This document shows positions 7,933-15,938 of a stretch of DNA of 64,000 bases, in pieces. Position 1 is the first letter of the stretch. Each line of letters begins with the position of its first letter. The notes below the pieces were generated by a model that saw nothing but the letters and a program-made list of their open reading frames with translations, was not told the origin of the DNA and searched no databases. Source of the stretch: an uncultured Oscillospiraceae bacterium (GTDB lineage: Bacteria; Bacillota; Clostridia; Oscillospirales; Oscillospiraceae); contig CANQMO010000009.1 of NCBI GenBank assembly GCA_947624985.1, positions 1-64,000 on the forward strand, read 5' to 3'. The position numbers were made by a program, and so were the translations under genes.

Positions 7933-9396
7933 TTACGCCGCCGCTTCCGTCACCCACACGCTGACGGCTCCGCCGTCCACGGGGAATTCCGCGCTGCCTG
8001 TCCCGTCCAGCGTCACCCGCTCGGGTCTGCCGCCCAGGATGTCCACAAAGGTCTCTCCGGCGTGCCGGGCGCCGACGCACATGAGCCTTGCGCCGCCCTC
8101 GCCGCCTGACATGACCGCCGCCAGTCCGGAACCGGGGACGTCCGGCTCCCCCGAGCGGGTCCAGCCCACCACGTCAGGCCGGTCAAAGTAGCTGGTCTGC
8201 CGGCCCAGGGCGTATTTCTGCCGGGCCATCAGCAAAGTCTCCAGCCCCGGCGTCGGCCCGATCCCGTCGTGGGGGATACCGTAAAGATCCCCGTAAAACA
8301 CGCATGGGACCCCGGACTCCCGCAGCAGGATCATGGCGTATGCCAGGGGCTTGAACCATTCCCTGACCCAGGACTGGAGGGCTTGACCGGGCTGGGTGTC
8401 GTGGTTATCCACGAAGGTGACGGCCAGATCCGGCTGCCGCTCTGACAGCGTGTCCCGGGCAAGGCCGCTCATATCGAAGGCCGCCCCCTGCTCCGACGCC
8501 TCAAAAAAGCGCTGGTGCAGCGGCACGTCGAACAGGCTCATCACCTGGCCGGACCGGTCCGAAAACTCGCAGAGCGCCCCGGTGTCCGCGCTCCAGTACT
8601 CTCCCACGGTGGGCAGGGCCAGTCCGGTTTCGTCCCGGAGCTTGGTGAGCCAGTGGGCAAAAAAGGGGAAGTCTATGTGCTTGACCGCGTCCATACGGAA
8701 CCCGTCCACGCCGGTGAAGTCCAGATACCACCGGCCCCAGCGGTCCAATTCCCGAACGACGTCCGGGTTGGACATGTCCAGATCGGCCCCCATCAGATAG
8801 TCGAAGTTGCCGTTTTCCCGGTCCACCTTCTCGGCCCAGGACTTGCCCGCGAGCTGATACACGGCCTCCCGGCCGGTGCTGTCGTCCCAGTCCACGCCGC
8901 TGAAGTGGGTATGATCCCATTGGAGATCGGAGTATTTCCCCGCCCGGCCCGGGAAGGTGAATTTGGTCCAGGCCCGGATACTGGTCTGCTCCAGCTGTAT
9001 GTTCCGGTCGTGCTCGTCGTCCCGGATGGCCTGTACAGTCTCCGTCTCGTCGGCGCCCATCCGGTGGTTCAGCACCATATCGGCCAGCACCTCCATCCCC
9101 TGGTCATGGAAGGCCCGGACGGCGGCCAGGTACTCGTCCTTCGTGCCGTACTTGGTGGGCACGCTCCCCTTCTGGTCGAACTCGCCCAGATCGTACTGGT
9201 CATAGACGCCATAGCCCACGTCCCGGATACCGGCCTGCCCTTTGCAGGCAGGCGGCAGCCACACGCTGGTGAATCCCAGCTTTGAAAGGCGCCCGGCTTC
9301 CCGCGCCGTTTTATTCCAAAACTGCCCGTCCTCGGGCAGATACCACTCGAAATCCTGTAATATCGTCGGCTGTTTCGTGCTCCCGCCTCCTGTCAC
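7933..9396 (-). CDS. Cytoplasmic alpha-amylase family protein (GH13, subfamily 5-like)
   Basis: The protein of about 487 residues hydrolyses alpha-1,4-glucans. All four GH13 regions are visible: DMVLNH (106-111), GFRMDAVKH with nucleophile Asp236, GEYW with acid/base Glu266, and FVDNHD with Asp333. No signal peptide is seen, so it acts inside the cell on glycogen or imported maltodextrins. The start is uncertain. The coordinate given is the first GTG of the frame that gives a sensible length, but its upstream region is weak. A perfect AGGAGG instead sits seven bases before an in-frame ACG at 9378-9376, which would give an N terminus (Met)-KQPTILQDFEWYLP that matches relatives better. A further upstream ATG would add 41 unlikely residues. 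Monocistronic. Confidence 0.9.
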   Translation of the reverse strand: MTGGGSTKQPTILQDFEWYLPEDGQFWNKTAREAGRLSKLGFTSVWLPPACKGQAGIRDVGYGVYDQYDLGEFDQKGSVPTKYGTKDEYLAAVRAFHDQGMEVLADMVLNHRMGADETETVQAIRDDEHDRNIQLEQTSIRAWTKFTFPGRAGKYSDLQWDHTHFSGVDWDDSTGREAVYQLAGKSWAEKVDRENGNFDYLMGADLDMSNPDVVRELDRWGRWYLDFTGVDGFRMDAVKHIDFPFFAHWLTKLRDETGLALPTVGEYWSADTGALCEFSDRSGQVMSLFDVPLHQRFFEASEQGAAFDMSGLARDTLSERQPDLAVTFVDNHDTQPGQALQSWVREWFKPLAYAMILLRESGVPCVFYGDLYGIPHDGIGPTPGLETLLMARQKYALGRQTSYFDRPDVVGWTRSGEPDVPGSGLAAVMSGGEGGARLMCVGARHAGETFVDILGGRPERVTLDGTGSAEFPVDGGAVSVWVTEAAA

Positions 9397-9563
9397 GGTC
9401 AGGCGCTCTCTCGGCCTGACCCAAAATTGCCCCACATTGTAGCAGACAAATTTCCCCTTGTCTACGTCAAAATAGACAAAAAATGCGGCAAAACCTGTAT
9501 ATTTTGCCCCGAAAAGCACTTTTTTGCCGGACTTTCGAGTTTACAGTTTTTACACAGGATCAA

Positions 9564-9593
9564 CATGAACTGTTCATGACTGGCCGTTATAAT
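9564..9593 (+). promoter_or_regulatory. Promoter with overlapping palindromic operator
   Basis: A TATAAT -10 box (9588-9593) lies 31 bases before the secreted-protein start. A perfect palindrome with 7-bp arms (9564-9570 and 9572-9578) covers the -35 position, which has no good consensus. The geometry suggests control by a dimeric regulator. Confidence 0.55.
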
Positions 9594-9624
9594 GCCCCCA
9601 TCTGAGGAAACGGAGGACCGTATC

Positions 9625-11259
9625 ATGCACAGGAAAAAATGGCTTTGCGGCGCCCTGAGCGCCCTGATACTTCTGGGGGCCTCCCCGGTGGCGCTGGCAG
9701 ACGGCGCGGCCGGGGGCCCGTACCCCGGCGCGGTGACCGTCGCCCTTTCAGACGGCGGCGTCACGGTGGACGGCCAGCCGGCGCCGGAGGACGCCGCCGG
9801 CCCCGTCTACACCGCCCATGACATCGTGTACTACCAGGCGGGCCACGACTTCACCTATGGCGAGGGGACCGCCGGCGACGAACACACCGAGCAGGAGGCG
9901 GCCGCCCACACGGTGGTCCACATCGCCCAGCCCGGGACCTATGTGCTGCAAGGCTCCCTGACCCGGGGGCAGATCGCGGTAGACCTGGGGGAGGACGCCC
10001 CCGACGACCCGGAGGCGGTGGTCACGCTCATTCTGGACGGGGTGGACGTGACGTGCACCGTGGCCCCGGCGGTGATATTTTATAACGTATACGAGTGCGA
10101 CCCGGATGGGACAGCCGGTCCCGAGCCGGACCTGTCCGGTGCCGGGGCCCGGGTGATCCTCTCCGACGGCAGTGAGAACAACATCGCCGGGTCCTATGTG
10201 GCCCGCATTTACAAGTCCTACACGCTCAACGAGGACGGCACCGCCGTGACGGACAGCAAGAAGCTGCACAAATATGACGGCGCGTTCTACTCCAGGATGA
10301 GCATGACCGTCACCGGCGACGGCCAGGGCACTGGCGCGCTGAACATCACCGCCGAAAACGAGGGGCTGGACACCGAAATGCACCTGGCCATCGACGGCGG
10401 CAACATCCACATCACCTCCGGCAACGACGGGATAAACTGCAACGAGGACGGCGTGTCCGTAGTGACACTGAACGGCGGCGCCGTCAGCATAACCGTCTCC
10501 GGCGAGACCGGCGAGGGGGACGGCGTCGATTCCAACGGCTGGCTGGTGCTGAACGGCGGCAGCCTGACGGCCCAGGCATGCTCCACCAGCGCGGACGCGG
10601 GGATCGACGCGGAAAACGGCATCTTCCTGCGCGGCGGGACCGTGGCCGCCACCGGCTCCATGCTGGACCCCATCACCGCCACGGAGGCGTGCTGCGCCGT
10701 GTTCACCTTCTCCCAGGCCCAGACCGGCGGCGTCCGCTACGCCCTCCTTGCCGGCGAGGACGGGGACGAGCTGCTCTCTTTCACACCGGTCAACCGCTTC
10801 ACCACGCTGGTCCTGTCCGACCCCGCCCTAACAGAGGGCGAGAGCTACACCCTTCTGGCAGACAGCAGCCCCATCGCGGTCTCCGTCGCCCAGAAGGGTA
10901 TGATGGGCGCTGGCGCCCCTCAGCCTCCCGACGGCATGGAGCCGGACGACGCCCCCCAGCCTCCCGATGGCACAGGCCCGGGCGACGCCCCTCAGCCTCC
11001 CGATGGCACAGACCCAGGCGACGCCCCCCAGCCCCCCGACGGCACGGAGCCGGGCGACGCCCCTCAGCCCCCCGACGGCACGGAGCCGGACGACGCCCCT
11101 CAGCCCCCCGACGGCACGGAGCCGGGCGACGCCCCTCAGCCTCCCGATGGCACAGACCCAGGCAACGACCCCCAGCCGCCCGACGGCGGGGAGACCGACG
11201 GCGAGGCCGCCGATCGATTCACCCTGACCGCCGGCGTGAACTATTTCCGGGCGGCGTGA
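9625..11259 (+). CDS. Secreted protein with carbohydrate-binding-like (DUF4353) core and 12-residue tandem repeats
   Basis: The 544-residue protein starts at an ATG preceded by CGGAGG and has a signal peptide ending near ALA (about residue 25). The middle part (about 90-370) is a Gly/Asp-rich right-handed beta-repeat fold (ISGN/NGGAVSITVSG-type turns), typical of the carbohydrate-binding domain-containing family DUF4353. The C terminus holds eight consecutive 12-residue repeats of the form APQPPDGxxPxD, encoded by eight 36-bp units at 10915-11202, then a short hydrophobic end. No sortase motif or anchor is seen. It is likely exported and bound to surface polysaccharide. The Pro/Asp repeats probably act as a stalk and may vary in number between strains. 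Confidence 0.82.
   Translation: MHRKKWLCGALSALILLGASPVALADGAAGGPYPGAVTVALSDGGVTVDGQPAPEDAAGPVYTAHDIVYYQAGHDFTYGEGTAGDEHTEQEAAAHTVVHIAQPGTYVLQGSLTRGQIAVDLGEDAPDDPEAVVTLILDGVDVTCTVAPAVIFYNVYECDPDGTAGPEPDLSGAGARVILSDGSENNIAGSYVARIYKSYTLNEDGTAVTDSKKLHKYDGAFYSRMSMTVTGDGQGTGALNITAENEGLDTEMHLAIDGGNIHITSGNDGINCNEDGVSVVTLNGGAVSITVSGETGEGDGVDSNGWLVLNGGSLTAQACSTSADAGIDAENGIFLRGGTVAATGSMLDPITATEACCAVFTFSQAQTGGVRYALLAGEDGDELLSFTPVNRFTTLVLSDPALTEGESYTLLADSSPIAVSVAQKGMMGAGAPQPPDGMEPDDAPQPPDGTGPGDAPQPPDGTDPGDAPQPPDGTEPGDAPQPPDGTEPDDAPQPPDGTEPGDAPQPPDGTDPGNDPQPPDGGETDGEAADRFTLTAGVNYFRAA
10915..11202 (+). repeat. Eight in-frame 36-bp tandem repeats
   Basis: Eight direct 36-bp units encode APQPPDG plus five variable residues each. 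Units differ mainly at the codons for the Glu/Asp/Gly and Gly/Asp positions, and the last one has diverged. The copies are nearly identical at DNA level, so the array is prone to unequal recombination. Confidence 0.92.
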
Positions 11260-11265
11260 CAAACT

Positions 11266-11302
11266 CAGGCCCGCTGCAAAACCTCGTTTTGCAGCGGGCC
11301 TG
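11266..11302. terminator. Long hairpin between convergent genes
   Basis: A perfect 17-bp stem (11266-11282 with 11286-11302) with a 3-base loop lies 6 bases after the secreted-protein stop and 11 bases from the ricT stop. It probably ends transcription from both sides. Confidence 0.82.
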
Positions 11303-11313
11303 TCGCGTTTGTC

Positions 11314-12555
11314 TTATTCGGCGGCGGACTTTCCGCCACCCTCGCTTTTGGGCCGGCGGTTGTGGGGCCGGCGGCGGCTGTAATAGTTCTTGCTCTTGGC
11401 CTTCTGGCTCTGCTCCTGGGGAGTGGGGGCGTCGGTCTTGGGCCGCGGGGCCCGCTGTTGGTTCTTCCCGGACCTGCTCTTCTCCTGGGCGGGCCGCTCC
11501 CCCTCCGGCTTCTCCCCTTTGGGCCTGTCCCCGCCCCTGTGGCGGCGGCGGTTCCGGCGGGAGCCGCTGTCCTGCCGCTCCTCCCGGGAAGGCGCGGTCT
11601 GTCTGCGCGTCTCGCCGCTCTTCTCCTCGCCCGGCACGGTGATGAGAAGCTCCGGCATCTCCCACGGGTCCTCCTCCGGCTCTTTTTCCTTCTTGGGCTT
11701 CAGGACCAGCACATGGGGCGGCTGGCTGCCGTCCCGGGGCCTGCCGCCGGGGATGGCGGCCACCTCGTCCGCGTCGTACTGACGGTAGGCGTCGTCCCCC
11801 TCTCCGTCCAGCTTCACCCGCACGGTCTGCCGCAGGATATTGACCTGGGTCACATTGCCGTACCCGTCCGGGGTCTCCACGAACGCGCCGTTTTTCGGCA
11901 CGTTTTTCACCAGCTCCTCATAGGCGGGCTGCTCGTAGCGCAAACAGCACATGAGCCTGCCGCAGCAGCCGGATATCTTGGCCGGGTTCAGGCTCAGGGC
12001 CTGTACCTTGGCCATCTTGGTGGACACGGGCTTGAACTCGTCCATAAAGCTGCCGCAGCAGAAGGGCCGCCCGCATATACCCAGGCCCCCCAGCATCCGG
12101 GCCTCGTCCCGGACGCCGATCTGCCGCAGCTCGATCCGGGTGCGGAACACCCCCGCCAGATCCTTCACCAGCTCCCGGAAATCCACCCGTCCGTCGCTGG
12201 AAAAGAAGAAAATGATCTTGTTGCCCTCGAAGGCGCACTCCACATCCACCAGCTTCATATCCAGGCCGTGTGCCTCGATCTTCTGCCTGCCGATGGCGTA
12301 GGCCTCCCGCTCCCGTTTGCGGCACAGCTCTTCGATACGCCTGTCGTCCTCAGTGGCAGCCCGGGCCACGGGGCGCAGCGGCGCCACCACCTGTTCGTCC
12401 TCCACCGAATGGTTTCCCTGGATGACCGTGCCGATCTCCAGGCCCTTGGACGTCTCCACCACGGCCATGTCGCCGGCCTTCAGCGTCAGGCCCGCCGGGT
12501 CGAAGAAATAGCTCTTGCCCCGGTTTCTGAATTTGATACTCACAACTTCCTGCAT
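11314..12555 (-). CDS. ricT: RicT (YaaT), PSP1-domain subunit of the RNase Y-associated Y-complex
   Basis: The 413-residue protein has the PSP1/YaaT domain over about residues 1-275, with the Cys-rich segments ICGRPFCCGSF (Cys161, 166, 167) and SGCCGRLMCCLRYE (Cys197, 198, 203, 204) that bind Fe-S clusters in RicT. In B. subtilis RicT works with RicA and RicF to steer RNase Y cleavage and affects sporulation and biofilm formation. Residues after about 285 form a long, basic Lys/Arg/Pro/Glu-rich tail not present in the Bacillus protein, which could bind RNA. The chosen ATG (12555) gives the family N terminus MQEVVSIKFR; the upstream extension would run into holB. Gap to holB is 8 bases, the conserved holB-yaaT order of Firmicutes. 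Confidence 0.93.
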   Translation of the reverse strand: MQEVVSIKFRNRGKSYFFDPAGLTLKAGDMAVVETSKGLEIGTVIQGNHSVEDEQVVAPLRPVARAATEDDRRIEELCRKREREAYAIGRQKIEAHGLDMKLVDVECAFEGNKIIFFFSSDGRVDFRELVKDLAGVFRTRIELRQIGVRDEARMLGGLGICGRPFCCGSFMDEFKPVSTKMAKVQALSLNPAKISGCCGRLMCCLRYEQPAYEELVKNVPKNGAFVETPDGYGNVTQVNILRQTVRVKLDGEGDDAYRQYDADEVAAIPGGRPRDGSQPPHVLVLKPKKEKEPEEDPWEMPELLITVPGEEKSGETRRQTAPSREERQDSGSRRNRRRHRGGDRPKGEKPEGERPAQEKSRSGKNQQRAPRPKTDAPTPQEQSQKAKSKNYYSRRRPHNRRPKSEGGGKSAAE

Positions 12556-12563
12556 AGTGATCG

Positions 12564-13334
12564 TTACCTCAATGTCTCCGCAGCCAGCAGGCCGAAGATC
12601 TGCTTCGGCTGCACATTGTGCCGCAGATAGTCTTCCGTTTTGTCCATGAGCGCCGCCAGATGAAAGAGCCTGTCCCGGCCCAGGCCCGGATCGGGGGCCC
12701 GCCCGCACAGTATCTCGCACACCGCGTCCCGCACCTGTCCGGCGAAGGCCTCCGTCTCCTCCCGGCTGAGCTTGACCCGATTCATGCAGAAGAGCACGGT
12801 CCGGGCCGGGTCGCCGGAGGCAGCCGCCTCCAGATATCCTCCGGCCAGGTCGGAAAGCGCCGCGCCTTCATCCGTCCTCCGGCCCGGGTCCTCCGCCCGG
12901 ACGCACCGGGACCGGACCGTGGGCAGCAGCGCGTCGGTGGACGCGGCGCACAGGATGAAGCAGGCGTGGCCGGGAGGGTCCTCCAGGGCTTTGAGCAGGG
13001 CGTTTTGGGCCTGCTGGTTCATCCTGTCGGCCTGGTCGATGATATAGACCTTTCTCTCCGCCTCATTGGGGGCCAGCACCGCGTCTGCGGTCATCCGGCG
13101 CACCTGCCCCACCAGTATCTCCCGGCGCAGGTCGCCGTCCCGTTTTTCCCGGCCCACCCATATCACGTCCGGGTGGACGCCTGCCAGCGCCTTCCGGCAG
13201 TCCCGGCACCGGCCGCAGGGAGGCTCGGGCGCGGAGCACACCAGCGCCGCCGCCAGACGGCGGGCGGCGTCCTCCCTCTCCCGGCCCTCTGGGCCCGTCA
13301 GCATATACGCATGGGATAAACGTCTTTCAGCCAT
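12564..13334 (-). CDS. holB: DNA polymerase III subunit delta-prime
   Basis: The 256-residue protein has the clamp-loader AAA+ fold with SHAYMLTGPEG at the N terminus (degenerate P-loop, as expected for delta-prime), a four-Cys zinc module (Cys33, 40, 43, 46), KVYIIDQADRMNQQAQNALLKALEDPP and the sensor segment LPTVRSRC. It helps load the beta clamp at the replication fork. It is shorter than the E. coli protein at the C terminus, as is common in Clostridia. It is the first gene of a two-gene unit with ricT. Confidence 0.93.
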   Translation of the reverse strand: MAERRLSHAYMLTGPEGREREDAARRLAAALVCSAPEPPCGRCRDCRKALAGVHPDVIWVGREKRDGDLRREILVGQVRRMTADAVLAPNEAERKVYIIDQADRMNQQAQNALLKALEDPPGHACFILCAASTDALLPTVRSRCVRAEDPGRRTDEGAALSDLAGGYLEAAASGDPARTVLFCMNRVKLSREETEAFAGQVRDAVCEILCGRAPDPGLGRDRLFHLAALMDKTEDYLRHNVQPKQIFGLLAAETLR

Positions 13335-13412
13335 AGTGCGCTCTGCATCTTTTACGGAGCCGGCAAAATTTATTTGGGCATAATGCTGTCCCGCTCCGGC
13401 GCCAATATAGTC

Positions 13413-13442
13413 ATTATATCATATTTTTATCGCCGCTTACAA
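13413..13442 (-). promoter_or_regulatory. Probable promoter of holB-ricT
   Basis: On the minus strand TTGTAA (13442-13437) and TATAAT (13418-13413) are separated by 18 bases, about 80 bases before the holB start. Between this and the rex leader are two small inverted repeats, TTTACC/GGTAAA (13456-13461 and 13470-13475) and CAATAC/GTATTG (13480-13485 and 13491-13496), which could be operators. Confidence 0.6.
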
Positions 13443-13500
13443 TATCATTTGCAAGTTTACCAAAAATGTGGTAAATTCACAATACAGAGAGTATTGTACG

Positions 13501-13691
13501 ATAATGGTCATCGCAAGGCGAAAACAAATGTTTTCGCCGCCAAACGACACGTTTGGCGGCAAATGATCCAAGGATCATTTGCCCGGTGCTCATTGCAAGG
13601 AATATCTGGCAAAACAGCCACGCTGTTTTGCTAAGCCGCAAAGCGGCTCGGCGAAACGCCTTGCGGCGTTTCGCCATCAGATAATCATTAT
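13501..13691 (+). repeat. Array of six consecutive stem-loops in the rex leader
   Basis: Six perfect inverted repeats follow one another: 13517-13525/13530-13538, 13536-13545/13551-13560, 13559-13569/13572-13582, 13609-13618/13622-13631, 13634-13639/13643-13648 and 13650-13660/13665-13675. Stems are 6 to 11 bp with loops of 2 to 5 bases and all sequences differ. The outer ends, ATAATG at 13501 and CATTAT at 13686, are also complementary, followed on each side by a GGCGAAA/TTTCGCC pair, so the whole array could be one element with imperfect terminal inverted repeats. It lies just upstream of the rex ribosome binding site. Confidence 0.85.
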
Positions 13692-13723
13692 TATCAGCGG
13701 CAATGAAAAAAGGAGGAAGACCT

Positions 13724-14377
13724 TTGAAGCGCGGCAATGTATCCAACAACGTGATCCACCGTCTTCCCCGCTATCTGCGCAAGCTGGACGACCTGGCCAG
13801 CAAGGGCGAGGAGCGGATCTCCTCGGACAAGCTGGGCCGCCAGATGGGACTCACGCCGTCGCAGATCCGGCAGGACTTCTCATGCTTTGGCGAATTCGGG
13901 CAGCAGGGCTACGGCTACAACGTGGACTTTCTGCGCCAGGAGATCGGCCAGATACTTGGCACCTATCGGGGCTATTCCGCCATTTTGGTAGGCGCGGGCA
14001 ACCTGGGCACCGCCCTGATCCAGAACTTCGACTTCATCATCGAGGGGTACTCGTTTCTGGGCGCGTTCGACGTGGACCCGGCGGTGATCGGCACGGACGT
14101 AGACGGGTTCCCCATCTACGACGTGAAGGACCTGGGCGCCTTCGTCCGGGAGAAGAAGGTGGACATCGCCATCCTGACCGTCCCCCGCAGCGCGGCCCAG
14201 GAGATGACGGACGCGCTGGTGCAGGCGGGTATCCGGGCCATCTGGAACTTCACCAATACGGAGCTGGACGTCCCGGAGGGCGGCCCGCTGGTGGAGAGCA
14301 TCCACTTCTCCGATAGCCTGCTGGTGCTGACGTACCACCTGGCCCAGGCGGACGACAGGAGGAAAGATGGAGCCTGA
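13724..14377 (+). CDS. rex: Redox-sensing transcriptional repressor Rex
   Basis: The 217-residue protein senses the NADH/NAD ratio and represses fermentation genes. It has an N-terminal winged helix (VIHRLPRYLRKLDDL, then SSDKLGRQMGLTPSQIRQD) and a Rossmann domain with VGAGNLGTAL, ending in the domain-swapped C-terminal helix. The start is read as TTG at 13724: AGGAGG lies seven bases before it, whereas the in-frame ATG at 13703 lies upstream of that site and would bury it in the coding sequence. The stop overlaps mnmE by 11 bases. The leader is a stem-loop array, so expression may be set by RNA structure. Confidence 0.94.
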   Translation: MKRGNVSNNVIHRLPRYLRKLDDLASKGEERISSDKLGRQMGLTPSQIRQDFSCFGEFGQQGYGYNVDFLRQEIGQILGTYRGYSAILVGAGNLGTALIQNFDFIIEGYSFLGAFDVDPAVIGTDVDGFPIYDVKDLGAFVREKKVDIAILTVPRSAAQEMTDALVQAGIRAIWNFTNTELDVPEGGPLVESIHFSDSLLVLTYHLAQADDRRKDGA

Positions 14378-15737
14378 ACGCATGCCCGGCGCGGACACCA
14401 TCGCCGCCATCTCCACCGGCCAGGTCCTGTCGGCCATCGGCATAGTGCGCATGAGCGGGCCGTCGGCGCTGACGGTACTGGACCGGGTATTCACGCCTCT
14501 TTCCGGCGCGCCCATGAGCGAGAGGCCGGACCGGAAGCTGGTGCTGGGAAAATTGATGGCCGTGGACGGGGCGGTGCTGGACATGTGTCTGGCCACCGTC
14601 TCCCGGGGCCCGAACAGCTACACAGGGGAGGACACGGCGGAATTGCAGTGCCACGGCTCCCCTGTCGTTTTGCGCGCGGCGCTGGACAGCCTCTTCGCCG
14701 CCGGGGCCCGTCAGGCCAAGGCCGGGGAATTCACCCGCCGGGCCTTCCTGAACGGGCGCATGGACCTGACCCAGGCGGAGGCCGTCATCGACCTCATAGA
14801 CGCCGAGACCCCCCGGATCGCGGAAAATGCCGCCGCCCAGCTGGACGGGGCCATCCGCAAAAAGACCGACGCGGTCTATGAGAGCCTTACCGCCATCTGT
14901 TCTCACTACCACGCGGTGATCGACTACCCGGACGAGGACATCGAGCCCTTCACTCTGGAGCGATATGCCGCCGCGCTCTCCGGCGCGGAGGAGCGGCTGG
15001 CCCGGCTGCTGGCCACCTTCCGGCGTGGGAACGTGCTGAAAAACGGGGTCCCCTGCGCCATCGTCGGCCGGCCCAACGCGGGCAAGAGCTCCCTTCTCAA
15101 CGCCCTGCTGGGCTATGACCGGGCCATCGTGACGGACGTTCCCGGCACCACCCGGGACACCATCGAAGAAAAGGCGGTGCTGGGCGGGACGCTGCTGCGG
15201 CTTTTGGACACCGCCGGCCTGCGGGACACGTCGGACCCGGTGGAGCGGGAGGGCGTGGCCCGGGCAAAGACGGCGGCCGAGTCCGCGGACCTGATCCTGG
15301 CGGTGCTGGACGGCTCCGCGCCCCGCACGGCGGAGGACGAGGCGGTGCTTGCCGCCGCCGGAGCCGCCCCCCATCATATCGTCGTCAAAAGCAAATCCGA
15401 CCTGCCCGCCGTCTGGGATATGGACGGGGCCGTGACCGTGAGCGCCCTCACCGGCGCGGGCCTGGACGAGCTGGAGGCCGCCGTGGCGGCCCTTTTCAAG
15501 GAGGCGGACCCTCTGCCCGCCGGAGAGACTTTGACGAACCCCCGCCAGGCGGACGCGGTGGGCCGGGCGCTGGACTATGTGAAGGCCGCCAAAGAGGCCA
15601 TGACGGCGGGCTTTGCCCCCGACGCGGTGCTGACGGAGGTGGAAGGGGCCCTGTCGGCCCTGGGCGAACTCTCCGGACGCACGGTCCGGGAGGACGTGAC
15701 GAACGGCATCTTCTCCCGCTTCTGCGTAGGCAAGTAG
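14367..15737 (+). CDS. mnmE: tRNA modification GTPase MnmE
   Basis: The 456-residue protein is full length. It has the N-terminal tetrahydrofolate-binding domain (to about 120), a helical domain, and an inserted G domain with G1 GRPNAGKS (234-241), G2 PGTTRD, G3 DTAG (281-284) and a G4-like KSKSD; it ends in the essential FCVGK (canonical FCIGK) with the catalytic Cys. With MnmG it installs cmnm5 groups on wobble uridine. MnmG is not adjacent here. The gene is translationally linked to rex through an 11-base overlap. A hairpin element begins 16 bases after the stop. Confidence 0.97.
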   Translation: MEPERMPGADTIAAISTGQVLSAIGIVRMSGPSALTVLDRVFTPLSGAPMSERPDRKLVLGKLMAVDGAVLDMCLATVSRGPNSYTGEDTAELQCHGSPVVLRAALDSLFAAGARQAKAGEFTRRAFLNGRMDLTQAEAVIDLIDAETPRIAENAAAQLDGAIRKKTDAVYESLTAICSHYHAVIDYPDEDIEPFTLERYAAALSGAEERLARLLATFRRGNVLKNGVPCAIVGRPNAGKSSLLNALLGYDRAIVTDVPGTTRDTIEEKAVLGGTLLRLLDTAGLRDTSDPVEREGVARAKTAAESADLILAVLDGSAPRTAEDEAVLAAAGAAPHHIVVKSKSDLPAVWDMDGAVTVSALTGAGLDELEAAVAALFKEADPLPAGETLTNPRQADAVGRALDYVKAAKEAMTAGFAPDAVLTEVEGALSALGELSGRTVREDVTNGIFSRFCVGK

Positions 15738-15753
15738 CCGACCGCCGCAAAAA

Positions 15754-15933
15754 GCCTCGCAGAGTTTGCGCCCGCAGGCGCAAATAAATTCAGATCGTTT
15801 TTTCCAAGGACATGCGCCTTGGAAAAAACACTTATCGGCTCACGAAGTGTGGAAACGCTCCTGCCATTGGCAGGAGCGTTTATGCGCGTATGTGAGCCGC
15901 AGCTTTCTCGTTTGCGTGTTTACACGCAAACGA
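15754..15933 (-). repeat. Dispersed stem-loop element, copy A
   Basis: Read on the minus strand, this 180-base element starts 5 bases after the ammonium transporter stop. It holds a TCGTTTG-ended hairpin (15908-15918/15923-15933), a stem CGGCTCAC/GTGAGCCG (15836-15843/15892-15899) enclosing a 13-bp stem (15853-15865/15869-15881), a 13-bp A/T-tailed stem (15797-15809/15817-15829), and a stem with TGCG loop (15765-15772/15777-15784) followed by CTCTGCGAGGC. Both ends and the last two stems match copy B at 61694-61963, with paired changes that keep the stems. Confidence 0.88.
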
Positions 15934-15938
15934 AATCG

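Noticed and set aside
9592..9624. Earlier ATG as the start of the secreted repeat protein
   Set aside because: It lies within the promoter -10 box, and the later ATG has a GGAGG site and begins a proper signal peptide.
10915..11202. Regular 36-bp repeats that might look like a CRISPR array
   Set aside because: There are no spacers, the repeats are contiguous and they encode an in-frame Pro/Asp repeat in a secreted protein.
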